A stretch of DNA of 64,000 nucleotides, from positions 1 through 64,000 of the forward strand of contig NZ_JAHGVE010000013.1 in assembly GCF_018835585.1 (NCBI RefSeq), read 5' to 3'. Below the pieces are notes generated by a model. It was not told the DNA's origin. It saw only the letters and a list, made by a program, of their open reading frames with translations, and did not search any database. Below, piece by piece: positions 43,935 through 53,495 of this stretch; positions within the stretch are counted from its first letter, which is position 1, and the number at the start of each line of letters is the position of its first letter. The DNA comes from Pelorhabdus rhamnosifermentans (GTDB taxonomy: Bacteria > Bacillota > Negativicutes > UMGS1260). The position numbers and the translations under genes were made by a program.

Positions 43935-46346
43935 ATGATGGCTACGGAACCAGAACAACGTTCTGTTATCCTGAAAATTTCGGGCATGTCTTGTGCGGCT
44001 TGTGCGAGTCGAATTGAAAAGGGATTAACCCGCTTAGACGGTGTAGATATGACGGCAGTTAATTTTGCAGCGGAACAGGCGAATGTTACTTATGATTCGG
44101 CGCGAATTGGGTTAAAGGAGCTTGTGAAAAAAGTGAAAGATTTGGGCTATGATGTTGTGACAGATAGAGCGGAATTTAAAATTTCCGGTATGCATTGTGC
44201 AGCTTGTGCGACTCGGGTTGAGAAAGTTTTGCATAAATTGCCTGGCGTAGAGCAAGCTTCTGTAAATTTAGCAGCAGAAAAAGCCGTAGTGGAATATCAC
44301 GCTTCTGAATTGTCGATTCGTGAAATTCAGAACAGAATTGGGAGTTTGGGTTTTGAGGCCCATAATATGGCCGATGCCAGCGAAAGTGATCGTGAGCAAG
44401 TGGTGCGGCAAAGTGAAATTCGTGGACAACGATTTCGTCTTATTTTGTCGGCTGTTCTTTCTTTTCCTTTGTTAGGAGCGATGGTTTTGCATTCAATTGG
44501 CATGGTAGGGGGAGTCGGCGAGTTTTTGATGAATTCTACGGTACAGTTTATCTTGGCGACACCTGTGCAGTTTATTGCTGGATGGCCTTTTTATCATGGG
44601 GCTTATGCTGCATTAAAGAACGGCAGTGCCAATATGGATGTGCTCGTAGCAATGGGAACATCTGCTGCTTATTTCTATAGCATAGTGAATATGCTTACAG
44701 GTGATTCTCATTTATATTTTGAGACATCGGCGATTTTAATTACGCTGATTATTTTAGGTAAGCTGCTTGAGGCAACAGCCAAAGGCCGAACTTCTGAAGC
44801 CATCAAGGCGTTGATGGGGCTCCAGGCCAAGACGGCCCATGTCATGCGGGGTGATTCAGAGGTAGACGTGCCTATTGATGCCGTGCAGGTAGATGATGTT
44901 CTTGTTGTGCGGCCCGGGGAAAAAGTACCTGTAGACGGGATTATTGTGGAGGGGACTTCTACATTAGATGAGTCCATGTTAACTGGTGAAGGCATTCCTG
45001 TTGATAAAAGAGCCGGTGATCCTGTTGTGGGTGCCACAATTAACAAATTTGGTGCCTTTCAGTTCAAAGCAACAAAAGTAGGCAAGGATACGGCGCTTGC
45101 ACAAATTGTTCGCATTGTTGAGGAAGCTCAAGGTTCTAAGGCACCTATCCAGCGTTTTGCTGATGTTGTTTCAGGCTATTTTGTACCGATTGTTGTAAGT
45201 ATTGCTGTACTTACTTTCGTGGTCTGGTATTTTATTTTGGATCTCGGAAATTTTTCACGGGCTCTCGTGAATTTTACGGCCGTCATGGTTATTGCCTGTC
45301 CGTGTGCGCTGGGGTTGGCTACGCCGACGTCCATTATGGTTGGAACAGGAAAAGGCGCTGAGAACGGGATACTTATCAAAGGTGCCGAACATCTCGAAAA
45401 TGCACAACGGTTGACAACGATTGTGCTGGATAAGACGGGTACCCTTACGAAGGGGCAGCCAGAAGTGACCGATAGGGTGGCCTTAATGGATTTTTCAGAT
45501 CGGGATATTTTGGAATTAGCAGCTAGCGCGGAGAAGAAATCTGAACATCCCTTGGCTCAGGCTATTGTAAAGTACGCTCAGGAACAAGGGGTTTCGTTTC
45601 AAGCAGCTGAGAATTTCTCCGCCATTCCCGGGTATGGCGTACAAGCTGTTATTGATAATAAACAGCTCTTGGTTGGCACTCGTAAGCTTATGCAGGATCA
45701 TCATATTGCTGTTGAAATGATCGAGAAGAAAATGATGGAATTAGAACAGCAGGGGAAAACGGTTATGCTTTTAGCAGTAGATGAAAAACTAGCCGGCTTG
45801 ATTGCTGTGGCAGACACTGTCAAGGCAAATTCCGCCCAAGCTGTGAATGAGTTACAAAAGCTTGGCATGGAAGTATGGATGATTACGGGAGACAATGAAC
45901 GCGCGGCGCAGGCGATCGCTGAAAGTGTTGGCATTCATCATGTATTGGCTGAGGTCTTACCTGAGCATAAAGCCGCAAAGGTCGAAGCGCTAAAAAAAGA
46001 AGGTAAAATCGTAGCTATGGTCGGTGACGGTATTAATGACGCGCCGGCGCTAGCCACGGCTGATGTTGGTTTTGCCATTGGCACAGGTACTGATGTGGCT
46101 ATGGAAGCAGCAGATATTACCTTAATGCGAGGTGATTTGAAGGGGCTTGTTGGCGCTATTAAGCTCAGTAAGGCTACAATGCAGAATATTAAACAAAATC
46201 TTTTCTGGGCGCTTATGTATAATTCGTTAGGTATTCCACTGGCGGCTGCGGGCTATTTGTCACCTGTGTTGGCTGGTGCGGCCATGGCGTTTAGTTCTGT
46301 CTCTGTAGTGACTAATGCCCTGCGGTTAAAACGATTTCACTTTTAG
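43935..46346 (+). CDS. copA: Copper-exporting P1B-type ATPase
   Basis: An 803-residue Cu(I) pump. Two N-terminal metal-binding domains carry [10 protein letters not shown] and [10 protein letters not shown]. Eight transmembrane helices include the CPC motif in [14 protein letters not shown]. The actuator TGEGIPV, phosphorylation site [15 protein letters not shown] nucleotide motif and [12 protein letters not shown] hinge are intact. ATG 43935 follows AAAGGATGTG; ATG 43938 is possible. The operon with csoR makes a complete copper response. A copper-chaperone-like fragment lies right after the stop. Confidence 0.96.
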   Translation: MMATEPEQRSVILKISGMSCAACASRIEKGLTRLDGVDMTAVNFAAEQANVTYDSARIGLKELVKKVKDLGYDVVTDRAEFKISGMHCAACATRVEKVLHKLPGVEQASVNLAAEKAVVEYHASELSIREIQNRIGSLGFEAHNMADASESDREQVVRQSEIRGQRFRLILSAVLSFPLLGAMVLHSIGMVGGVGEFLMNSTVQFILATPVQFIAGWPFYHGAYAALKNGSANMDVLVAMGTSAAYFYSIVNMLTGDSHLYFETSAILITLIILGKLLEATAKGRTSEAIKALMGLQAKTAHVMRGDSEVDVPIDAVQVDDVLVVRPGEKVPVDGIIVEGTSTLDESMLTGEGIPVDKRAGDPVVGATINKFGAFQFKATKVGKDTALAQIVRIVEEAQGSKAPIQRFADVVSGYFVPIVVSIAVLTFVVWYFILDLGNFSRALVNFTAVMVIACPCALGLATPTSIMVGTGKGAENGILIKGAEHLENAQRLTTIVLDKTGTLTKGQPEVTDRVALMDFSDRDILELAASAEKKSEHPLAQAIVKYAQEQGVSFQAAENFSAIPGYGVQAVIDNKQLLVGTRKLMQDHHIAVEMIEKKMMELEQQGKTVMLLAVDEKLAGLIAVADTVKANSAQAVNELQKLGMEVWMITGDNERAAQAIAESVGIHHVLAEVLPEHKAAKVEALKKEGKIVAMVGDGINDAPALATADVGFAIGTGTDVAMEAADITLMRGDLKGLVGAIKLSKATMQNIKQNLFWALMYNSLGIPLAAAGYLSPVLAGAAMAFSSVSVVTNALRLKRFHF

Positions 46347-46356
46347 TATTAATACT

Positions 46357-46416
46357 TGTGCCAGCTATGACGCGGTGGTGAAGGCTGTAGAGCAAGCTGA
46401 ATATACAGTTGTTTAG
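46357..46416 (+). pseudogene. C-terminal remnant of a CopZ-like copper chaperone
   Basis: Just after copA, one frame reads CASYDAVVKAVEQAEYTVV and then a stop. This resembles the last helix and strand of HMA copper chaperones. There is no upstream metal-binding motif (GMxCxxC), so only the tail seems to be left, possibly after a deletion that joined it to copA. The match is short. Confidence 0.4.
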
Positions 46417-46427
46417 AAGATTTGATA

Positions 46428-46454
46428 AAAAAAGCCGCTCTTGGCGGCTTTTTT
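46428..46454. terminator. Terminator after copA
   Basis: AAAAAAGCCGC and GCGGCTTTTTT form a perfect 11-bp stem with a TCTTG loop. It works in both directions and may also serve larA on the minus strand. Confidence 0.9.
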
Positions 46455-46515
46455 ATGAGAAAATACAGTGCGATTTTTTGTTCGTTACAAGTATTTAATA
46501 CAATTTAGCAGTTTT

Positions 46516-46575
46516 TTAAATGACATCGTAGGCTTTATCTTGTGCTTCGATAAAGCTGCTAATCTTTGTTGTTGC
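46516..46575 (-). pseudogene. Possible N-terminal remnant of a DUF1810-type gene
   Basis: On the minus strand a frame reads ATTKISSFIEAQDKAYDVI and stops. This resembles the start of DUF1810 proteins (helix with FIEAQ and a Tyr a few residues on). The conserved SHWMW region that should follow is absent, so this would be a truncated remnant. The evidence is about 15 residues only. Confidence 0.3.
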
Positions 46576-46616
46576 ATATGAGTATAGATGAAATGTATGA
46601 TTTATCCTGTCCATAT

Positions 46617-47897
46617 CTAGCTTTTTACAATGACCGAAACGCCGTCAGGAACGACAGTTATCGTGGCGTCTTTTCCGACGATGTTTTCAGCAAGCGTCAA
46701 AGCTTCGTTAAGAGTGTCCGTTGCTTGCATATGCATTTCTTTAATCAGTTTGTGATCGCATTGGTCTGTTACAACAATGACATGGGCATGAAGTTGGATA
46801 CGGGCTAAAATTTGAGCTTCCCATTGGTCAGCAATCGTTGCATTGGCAGGAATTTGCATGATTTTATCCATGACTTCTTGCGGACCGCCTGGTGCCTCCG
46901 CAAACCATTTATAGAAAGCATCGCCGCCGTGGCCGTCATTGCAGGCAGTACAGATAATAATGACGCCGCCATCTCTGACAGTAGCTTCTGCGGCTGACAT
47001 GCCTTTAACGCTTTGATAGAGATTTTGGTCAAGGGGATAACCGCCATTCGAGGTGATGGCAATATCGGCTGGTTTTGCTGGTACGGCAGCTAATTCTTCG
47101 ACAAACTTACAGCCTGTTTCATGGGCTTTGACGGAATTTCCAGCATAGGCCTTAATGATTTTTTTCTTGTCATCAATTACGACGTTTACAATGAACGCCA
47201 GGTGGGCTTGTTGTGCTGCAGCTAGCATATCCACGTGAAGGGGGTTGCCTTCCAGAATGCCTGCCCGGGCTTTTTTGTTATGGATGAATTCTGAACAGTG
47301 ATTGGCTAAAACCGTTACTTGACTGGCGACACCAGGTAAAACACTTTTTCGTCCACCTGAATAGCCAGCAAAAAAGTGCGGTTCGATAAAACCTTCGGCA
47401 ACAAGTAAGTCTGCTTCGGCAGCCAACCTATTAATGATGGTTTCGCCGCCGGATGGGAGTGTGCCGATTTTAATTAGACTGGATTCATCACGACAATCAT
47501 GGATAACAATATTTATTTCGTTCATGAATTTTTCGCCGAATTTGCATGCCAGTTCTTCTTTTGTTGTGAGACGGTGAAAGCCTGTTGCAATAAGAAAGGT
47601 AATTTTCCCGTTCGGATTGCTTTTACGGATTTCTTTCACAATAAGGGGAGAAATGATATGACTAGGAACAGGGCGAGTATGATCACTTGTAATAATGACA
47701 ATATTTTTTTTCCCTTTTGCCAGATCACTTAAGCGCGGTGAATCGATCGGGTTTTCTAAAGCTTGCTGGACAAGTTCCTCTTCACTGCCAGTGGCCTTGT
47801 AGGAATGAGCCTTGGATAGCAAAATACCCTGCAATTTGTTGTCAGGAATATGGGCTTCCATATAAGTTTTTGCATAAGGAATTTTTACTGTAGTCAT
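46617..47897 (-). CDS. LarA-type nickel-dependent 2-hydroxyacid racemase
   Basis: A 426-residue homologue of lactate racemase. It has SDHTRPVPSHII near 90, GFHRLTTKEEL, and FFAGYSGGRKSVLPGVA with the Lys that binds the nickel-pincer nucleotide, followed by CSEFIHN. The family includes racemases for lactate, malate and other hydroxyacids, so the substrate is open. The cofactor genes larB, larC and larE are not in the window. The ribosome site AAAGGAGGC is on the minus strand. It is a single gene facing the copA unit. Confidence 0.88.
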   Translation of the reverse strand: MTTVKIPYAKTYMEAHIPDNKLQGILLSKAHSYKATGSEEELVQQALENPIDSPRLSDLAKGKKNIVIITSDHTRPVPSHIISPLIVKEIRKSNPNGKITFLIATGFHRLTTKEELACKFGEKFMNEINIVIHDCRDESSLIKIGTLPSGGETIINRLAAEADLLVAEGFIEPHFFAGYSGGRKSVLPGVASQVTVLANHCSEFIHNKKARAGILEGNPLHVDMLAAAQQAHLAFIVNVVIDDKKKIIKAYAGNSVKAHETGCKFVEELAAVPAKPADIAITSNGGYPLDQNLYQSVKGMSAAEATVRDGGVIIICTACNDGHGGDAFYKWFAEAPGGPQEVMDKIMQIPANATIADQWEAQILARIQLHAHVIVVTDQCDHKLIKEMHMQATDTLNEALTLAENIVGKDATITVVPDGVSVIVKS

Positions 47898-48121
47898 AAA
47901 AAATTTGCCTCCTTTTATTTAGCGCGGCCGTTTACGCGCATGAACTTATATTTCTTGGTTTCGCTTTTTATCAGAAAAATCCTTGCAAAAAACAATAAAA
48001 AGTAAGAATAGACTGATAAATATTCTGCAATCATTAGTCATAGAAATTTCAAACAAGTTTGCTGGATAAAATAGGTTCGTTATGTCATAATAGAATAGAT
48101 TACGTTAGAAAGAGGGATAGC

Positions 48122-48553
48122 ATGAAAAAGGCAGTTATTGAAATGGAACAAGGTAATATTGTTATTGAACTGTTTGAAAAAGAAGCACCAGGGACGGTAG
48201 CAAACTTTCAAAAGTTAATTGAAGAGGGATTTTATGATGGACTGACTTTTCATCGCGTCATTCCTGGTTTTGTTGCTCAGGGGGGATGCCCGAATGGTGA
48301 TGGAACAGGGGGGCCTGGTTATACAATACCTTGCGAAACGAAGGGCAATCCCCATAAGCATGAACGGGGTGCTCTGTCCATGGCTCATCGTGGACCGAAT
48401 ACAGGTGGTAGCCAATTTTTTATCGTGTTTGAATCACAGCCGCATTTGGATGGTGTGCATACGGTTTTTGGTAAGGTTATCGAAGGCATGGATGTAGTCG
48501 ATGAAATTGAGCAAGGTGATGTGATGAATAAGGTGACAATTGCTGAAGATTAA
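48122..48553 (+). CDS. Cyclophilin-type peptidyl-prolyl isomerase
   Basis: A 143-residue cytoplasmic cyclophilin catalysing Xaa-Pro isomerisation. Active-site motifs are [13 protein letters not shown] (Arg and Phe), GGSQFFIVF and [11 protein letters not shown]. There is no signal peptide. ATG 48122 follows AGAGGGATAG; upstream in-frame starts lack sites. It is a stand-alone gene. Confidence 0.94.
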   Translation: MKKAVIEMEQGNIVIELFEKEAPGTVANFQKLIEEGFYDGLTFHRVIPGFVAQGGCPNGDGTGGPGYTIPCETKGNPHKHERGALSMAHRGPNTGGSQFFIVFESQPHLDGVHTVFGKVIEGMDVVDEIEQGDVMNKVTIAED

Positions 48554-48585
48554 GTGTAACTTTGTAAAAAAGATTTTAAAGCCTC

Positions 48586-48614
48586 TTGACAGGATTTGTT
48601 GTTGCTGATATAGT
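48586..48614 (+). promoter_or_regulatory. Promoter of the ammonium transporter gene
   Basis: TTGACA (48586-48591), 17 bases, TATAGT (48609-48614). The start would be near 48621, upstream of a terminator in the leader. Confidence 0.85.
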
Positions 48615-48635
48615 TTAAATATAAATTCACAAGAT

Positions 48636-48680
48636 AGGCAATGAAGCCTTCGTACATTTTTCTGTACGAGGGCTATTTTT
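48636..48680 (+). promoter_or_regulatory. amt leader: AnnGnn hexaloop hairpin overlapping an intrinsic terminator
   Basis: AGGC-AATGAA-GCCT (48636-48649) is a 4-bp hairpin with a six-base loop having A at position 1 and G at position 4. Its 3' arm overlaps the terminator stem AGCCTTCGTACA (48645-48656) / TGTACGAGGGCT (48663-48674), which ends in ATTTTT. The two folds exclude each other, and the terminator lies between promoter and gene. This is the layout of ANTAR-protein antitermination, but only one hexaloop hairpin is seen where the motif normally has two. Confidence 0.6.
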
Positions 48681-48747
48681 ATTTTCTGAGCAAGAACAGG
48701 GTATTGCCTTAGCAGTGAAAATTATCTGGCAAAGGATGGGATTGAAG

Positions 48748-50169
48748 ATGAAAAAGGGTTGGACTATTTTAATTTTATGTTTACTTTTTAGTGCGATCAT
48801 CTTGCCTGTAGCTTTTGCCGATGAGGCAACTCCAGTAGCGGCTGTGGCAGATGCAGCCAAGGTGGATACAGGTGATACGGCGTTTGTATTAGTCAGCGCG
48901 GCGTTAGTTATGCTGATGACCCCTGGACTCGCCTTCTTTTATGGAGGCATGGTGAGAACGAAGAATGCCTTAAGCACAATTATGCAAAGCTTTATTATTG
49001 TCGGTCTTATTTCCGTGCAATGGGTACTTCTTGGTTATACCTTGGCATTCGGTCCTGATGTGAATCATCTTATTGGTAATTTAGACTGGTTGGGATTAGT
49101 TGGTGTAGGGATGGACCCTAATGCCGATTATGCAGCGACGATTCCTCATTATGCTTTCGTTGTATTTCAGGCCATGTTTGCTGTCATTACACCAGCTTTA
49201 ATTACAGGGTCTTTTGCTGAAAGAATGAAATTTCCGGCTTTTGTGATCTTTACACTTGTTTGGGCAACACTCGTCTATGATCCTGTAGCCCACTGGGTAT
49301 GGGGAACAGGTGGCTGGTTACGAGAACTTGGCGTTCTGGATTTTGCTGGTGGTACGGTTGTTCATATTTTATCCGGTGTGTCAGGGCTTGTTGTGGCACT
49401 TATGATTGGTAAACGTCGTGGCTATGGGCGCGACATTATGTTGCCGCATCATTTGCCTATGACGGTACTAGGTGCAGCACTTTTATGGTTTGGATGGTTT
49501 GGATTTAATGCGGGCAGTGCTTTAAGTGCCAATGGTTTAGCAGCTCTTGCTTTTCTTGTTACAAATACAGCAGCAGCGGCAGCGGCTTTGTCTTGGACAT
49601 TAACAGAGTGGTTTGTTCACGGTAAACCCACTGTACTCGGGGCAGCTAGTGGTTGTGTGGCGGGACTTGTAGCCATTACGCCTGCGTCAGGATTTGTTAC
49701 ACCTCTTTCTTCCATTATTATTGGGCTTGTTTCAGGTTCACTTTGCTTCTTCGCTGTTAGTATTGCCAAAGCAAAGCTTGGTTATGATGATGCTCTAGAT
49801 GCTTTTGGCGTCCATGGTGTTGGTGGTACGTGGGGGGCTTTAGCTACAGGATTATTTGCTACAAGCGCTGTTAATCCCGCAGGGGCCGATGGATTGTTTT
49901 ATGGCAATGGAGCTCAATTTTTTATACAGTTTGAGGGTGTTGCAGTGAGCTGGGTATTCGCCGCTGTTATGACATTTATTATATTGAAAGGCATTGGCTT
50001 ATTTGTAACATTGCGAGCTGATGATAAAGAAGAGATAGTCGGACTCGACATTTCCGAACATGGTGAGCGTGGTTATGCTTATCAAGATCTTGTGGGTGGA
50101 TCAGCTATTCCTTTTGCAGTCCAGTCTGCTCAAGATGAGCAGGTTGTTGCAAAGACGACGTTAGCATAA
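48748..50169 (+). CDS. amt: Ammonium transporter
   Basis: A 473-residue Amt/Rh channel. A signal peptide (about 1-27, ending VAFA) is followed by eleven transmembrane helices. Characteristic stretches are LVMLMTPGLAFFYGGMVR, FAVITPALITGSFAERM, and AFGVHGVGGTWGALATGLFA with the second pore His. ATG 48748 is preceded by AAAGGATGGG; an in-frame ATG 12 bases upstream lacks that spacing. The PII gene follows at 37 bases, the usual amtB-glnK pair, in which PII closes the channel when nitrogen is plentiful. Confidence 0.95.
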   Translation: MKKGWTILILCLLFSAIILPVAFADEATPVAAVADAAKVDTGDTAFVLVSAALVMLMTPGLAFFYGGMVRTKNALSTIMQSFIIVGLISVQWVLLGYTLAFGPDVNHLIGNLDWLGLVGVGMDPNADYAATIPHYAFVVFQAMFAVITPALITGSFAERMKFPAFVIFTLVWATLVYDPVAHWVWGTGGWLRELGVLDFAGGTVVHILSGVSGLVVALMIGKRRGYGRDIMLPHHLPMTVLGAALLWFGWFGFNAGSALSANGLAALAFLVTNTAAAAAALSWTLTEWFVHGKPTVLGAASGCVAGLVAITPASGFVTPLSSIIIGLVSGSLCFFAVSIAKAKLGYDDALDAFGVHGVGGTWGALATGLFATSAVNPAGADGLFYGNGAQFFIQFEGVAVSWVFAAVMTFIILKGIGLFVTLRADDKEEIVGLDISEHGERGYAYQDLVGGSAIPFAVQSAQDEQVVAKTTLA

Positions 50170-50206
50170 CTGCAAGGCGATAATTCGGTTATTAGAGGAG
50201 GCTCTC

Positions 50207-50566
50207 ATGAGAAAGTTAACAAAAATTGAGATTATTACCCGGCCAAGCAAATTGGAAGAATTAAAGGAAGCTTTGAATGCCATTGGTGTGGCAGGAATGA
50301 CAGTGACTCAGGTTTTTGGCTGTGGGTTGACCAAGGGCCATCAAGAAATCTATCGTGGCAAAGCCTATAATATTAATTTGGTTCCTAATATCAAATTAGA
50401 AACAGTTATTTGTGAGATCCCGGTGGAACTTGTAGTGGAAACAGCCAAACGTATTTGTCGTACGGGTGAAGTGGGAGATGGAAAAATATTTGTTTACTCA
50501 CTGGACAATGCTGTGCGCATTCGTACAGGTGAAGAAGGAGATATTGCCATAATTGATCCTGACTAA
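50207..50566 (+). CDS. glnK: PII nitrogen regulatory protein
   Basis: A 119-residue PII protein that reads 2-oxoglutarate and ATP/ADP and blocks the Amt channel. The T loop KGHQEIYRGKAYNINL keeps both tyrosines (Tyr49 and Tyr54, the latter equivalent to the uridylylated Tyr51 of E. coli). The B loop is TGEVGDGKIFVYSLDNAVRIRTGE. A ribosome site GAGGAGG precedes the ATG. It is paired with amt. Whether it is modified cannot be told from sequence. Confidence 0.95.
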   Translation: MRKLTKIEIITRPSKLEELKEALNAIGVAGMTVTQVFGCGLTKGHQEIYRGKAYNINLVPNIKLETVICEIPVELVVETAKRICRTGEVGDGKIFVYSLDNAVRIRTGEEGDIAIIDPD

Positions 50567-50589
50567 TCTTGTTATATTGCCCAACCTCT

Positions 50590-50617
50590 GCCTCTAGCCT
50601 CGTGCTAGGGGCTTTTT
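50590..50617 (+). terminator. Terminator of amt-glnK
   Basis: GCCTCTAGC and GCTAGGGGC pair with a CTCGT loop, followed by six T's. Confidence 0.85.
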
Positions 50618-50640
50618 TAATGTAAGAATCCACCATTCTG

Positions 50641-50671
50641 CTTGACTTGTAATTATCGTAATACGATTTCT
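50641..50671 (+). repeat. Copy 2 of a 31-nt dispersed element
   Basis: Matches 43441-43471 at 26 of 31 positions. Here the centre ATCGTA-A-TACGAT is a near-perfect palindrome. It is in the 286-base gap between glnK and the helicase gene, past a terminator; nothing else is recognised in that gap. Confidence 0.55.
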
Positions 50672-50852
50672 GTATCTGTTGGCTGTAAGAAAGGCTGTGT
50701 TGGCGTTTTTTTCTATTGTCAACAAGGAAAGCTGTGTTTTACGAAGAAGTAAATGTCATAATAAAGCAAAGGGATTTATTTGTAACATAGAAATGAACGA
50801 TAACGGGTTGAGTGTCGTACAGTTAATGTAAGCAGGAATTAAAAAGCTGGCG

Positions 50853-53342
50853 ATGGCAATGTTTAAGTGGGGAAAATTTTTTAAGCGGCAGCAGACGACT
50901 CATTTATGGCGGATGTTGCATAGCCTGAGGCAACACTCGCCGGAATTTTGGCTTAAACAGGCTGTGTGTTTGACTATGCCTTTTGCTCAAACAATACCTT
51001 TGCAGAGTAGTGGCCTTCCTAAGGCCATGCAACAATTTATTGCCGCCTATGAACCCAGGACAGTGAAAAATGGTATTTTTATTCATCAACAGCAGGTTTT
51101 GTGTGCAGCACTGCAACAAGAAAAGCATATTTTGTTAACAAGTTCTACGGGATCTGGAAAAAGTTTATGCTTCTGGGCTTGGATTGTTCATAAGCTTGTG
51201 ACAGATTCGAAGGCCACTGCACTGGTGTGTTTCCCTACTCAGGCATTGTTATGGGGGCAGACGGTGAGATTGCAGGAAATATCCTCAGATTGTGTGGTTT
51301 CTGAGTCGGGTCTTGCTTATAGCGGTCGTTTAATTATTGACGGGGCGGCCATTGATTGGTCAGTATGGAAAGGGAGTGGCAAGGTCGATTCCGCTATGGC
51401 TGCGCATGAAAAAAGTAGGGCTTTTCAGCAAGCACGTCTGCGTATTGCGACGATTGATAAGGTTCACTATTCGTTACTTCGTCGTGATATTCGTTTTGCG
51501 GCCCGATTACAAGGGGTGGTACTTGATGAAGCTCATCAATACCAGGGGCTTTTTGGCGCTCAAGTCGCCTATTTATTAAAAAGAATCGGTGTTTTCAAAA
51601 ACGTTCTGGGGCAGAAAATGCCGCAGATGTTTTTGGCGTCAGCCACTTTACCGGCGGCCAAAAATTTTGCAGCGATGCTGCTCTCTGTTTCTCCTGATGA
51701 GATTGTTCAGCAAACAGATGCTATTCATCAGAAAGTGGAGCTTATTAATTGGGATGAGGCGGAAGAACGTTTGGCCCATCCCCCTCAAGCGGCGCTGTGT
51801 CGTCTAGTTTTGTTCTATGATAAACAACTTGGTCGGCCCGCTCTTGATTCGCTTCTTATGAAGAAATTTTTTTGTTGTCACAAAGCAGTCTATTTTTCGC
51901 CAAGTAAATATTCCAGTCGTCTTCTTAAACAGCGGCTTGCGCAGGCAGGGGGTCATGCTGTTATTTATGATGCTGACTTGCCTCTGCCTGAGCGTCGTAA
52001 ATTGGAAAAAGCTTTTCGTTTGTCTGAGAATGTTCCTGTTACGATTATTGCGACGAATGCTTTAGAACTTGGCGTGGATATTGAAGGTCTTGATATTTGT
52101 TTGATACCCAGCCTCCCGGACCAGCAGGCTGCTTTTTTGCAACAAATCGGGCGAGTCGGACGTCGACAAGACAAACCTGGATTGGTCATAGTCAGTCTTT
52201 CTACTTCTTTATACGATGAACAGAAGCGACAAGATGTAACGGAATTATTTACAGTTTCATCTGGACAGAAGTTTTTCTTACCGATTCATTTGGAGTGGGT
52301 TAAGCTAAAGAGTATGGCAGCTCTTTACAAGGAACTCAGGCAGGCTCAAAAAGAATTTTCTGCGATAACTACAATTGCATGTCAACAGGCACTGCAGATT
52401 TATTATGGTGAGAATCCATCTAGTAGTGAAATAAAGCAGCGATTGACTTCACTTTGCGGTTTTCTTGATTTTACGCAGCCTTTTTGGCCGTATTGGGGAT
52501 TTCGAGGGAGCGTGGACCAGGATAAAGTGCCTCTTGTATGTGTCTCAACCCATGAGGGGATCGCACTGCTTGATCGCAGCGCCCTTATGAGAGATGCTCA
52601 TTTGGGTGCAACCTATCTGGATCATCAGAACAATTACTGGCGCGTTATTGCTTATCGTAATGAAGCGGGGACAGTACTTGCTATTCAATCTGGTCGAGGC
52701 ATTCAAGTAGATCAAATTAAACGTATTGATGCGGTGCCTGCCAAGCGAGCTGTTTTAACAAGGGGTATCTGTCATAGTCAAGTGCAGTTGCTGAAAATCC
52801 TGTGTCCACCTTATTGGGTGCCGTCAACTCTTGTGTATGGTCAGTGGCGTCTTAGACAAAGCGTCGTAGCATACAGGAAAGTCCGTCTGCCTCATCGTCA
52901 GGTAACGATTGAACAGCTTCCGCGCCGTGAAATCTTATGGCAAGATAGGGTGACTCTGGGCTGGATGTGGAAAATCCCCTTTTTGTTAACGTCGCAGGAA
53001 GATCTTTGCTTGCGCGAAATGACTTCGCTTTTTCAAACCGCTTTGACAGAATTTTTAGCTTCGGCAGCAGGTGTGAGTGTTCATGATCTTACGGTAGGCT
53101 TTTCGGCACACAATAAAACTTTTGAAGTCATGGATCTAGAACAAGGCGGCAATGGTGTGGCAGCTTATTTGTTAGACAAGGGGATGGTCCTAGCGCTTCA
53201 AAAATGTCTGAAGCTATTGAATGAATTTCGCGGGTCTGTAGCATTAAAATCCAATCTTGTCGGGGCTATGCATGAAATAGCGGATATTGATCAGGCTTGT
53301 TTGATAGTACAGAGAATTGTCGAAAGTTGGTCATGCTTTTAG
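50853..53342 (+). CDS. DEAD/DEAH-box helicase, MrfA/YprA-like
   Basis: An 829-residue superfamily 2 helicase. The first RecA domain has Walker A SSTGSGKSLCF, FPTQALLWGQ, DEAH in LDEAHQY and SAT in FLASATLP. The second has VIIATNALELGVDIEGLD and QQIGRVGRRQDK. The C-terminus has DLEQGGNGVAAYLLDKG, as in DUF1998/MZB domains of MrfA-type DNA-repair helicases. The Cys4 cluster usual there is absent; the protein ends ESWSCF. The ATG at 50853 has a weak site and ATG 50859 is possible. No partner gene is adjacent. Confidence 0.85.
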   Translation: MAMFKWGKFFKRQQTTHLWRMLHSLRQHSPEFWLKQAVCLTMPFAQTIPLQSSGLPKAMQQFIAAYEPRTVKNGIFIHQQQVLCAALQQEKHILLTSSTGSGKSLCFWAWIVHKLVTDSKATALVCFPTQALLWGQTVRLQEISSDCVVSESGLAYSGRLIIDGAAIDWSVWKGSGKVDSAMAAHEKSRAFQQARLRIATIDKVHYSLLRRDIRFAARLQGVVLDEAHQYQGLFGAQVAYLLKRIGVFKNVLGQKMPQMFLASATLPAAKNFAAMLLSVSPDEIVQQTDAIHQKVELINWDEAEERLAHPPQAALCRLVLFYDKQLGRPALDSLLMKKFFCCHKAVYFSPSKYSSRLLKQRLAQAGGHAVIYDADLPLPERRKLEKAFRLSENVPVTIIATNALELGVDIEGLDICLIPSLPDQQAAFLQQIGRVGRRQDKPGLVIVSLSTSLYDEQKRQDVTELFTVSSGQKFFLPIHLEWVKLKSMAALYKELRQAQKEFSAITTIACQQALQIYYGENPSSSEIKQRLTSLCGFLDFTQPFWPYWGFRGSVDQDKVPLVCVSTHEGIALLDRSALMRDAHLGATYLDHQNNYWRVIAYRNEAGTVLAIQSGRGIQVDQIKRIDAVPAKRAVLTRGICHSQVQLLKILCPPYWVPSTLVYGQWRLRQSVVAYRKVRLPHRQVTIEQLPRREILWQDRVTLGWMWKIPFLLTSQEDLCLREMTSLFQTALTEFLASAAGVSVHDLTVGFSAHNKTFEVMDLEQGGNGVAAYLLDKGMVLALQKCLKLLNEFRGSVALKSNLVGAMHEIADIDQACLIVQRIVESWSCF

Positions 53343-53495
53343 GAAAATATATGACAAAATGTTAACAATTTGCTTAAAATGAGATTTCCTTAGTTTCCCA
53401 CTAGTTAGGAATGTGCTATACTTGTATTAATTTAATAAAATGATCGAGCTATTTTGTTAGAAATGTTCGTGAATTTTTGGAATGGAGTTCACTGT

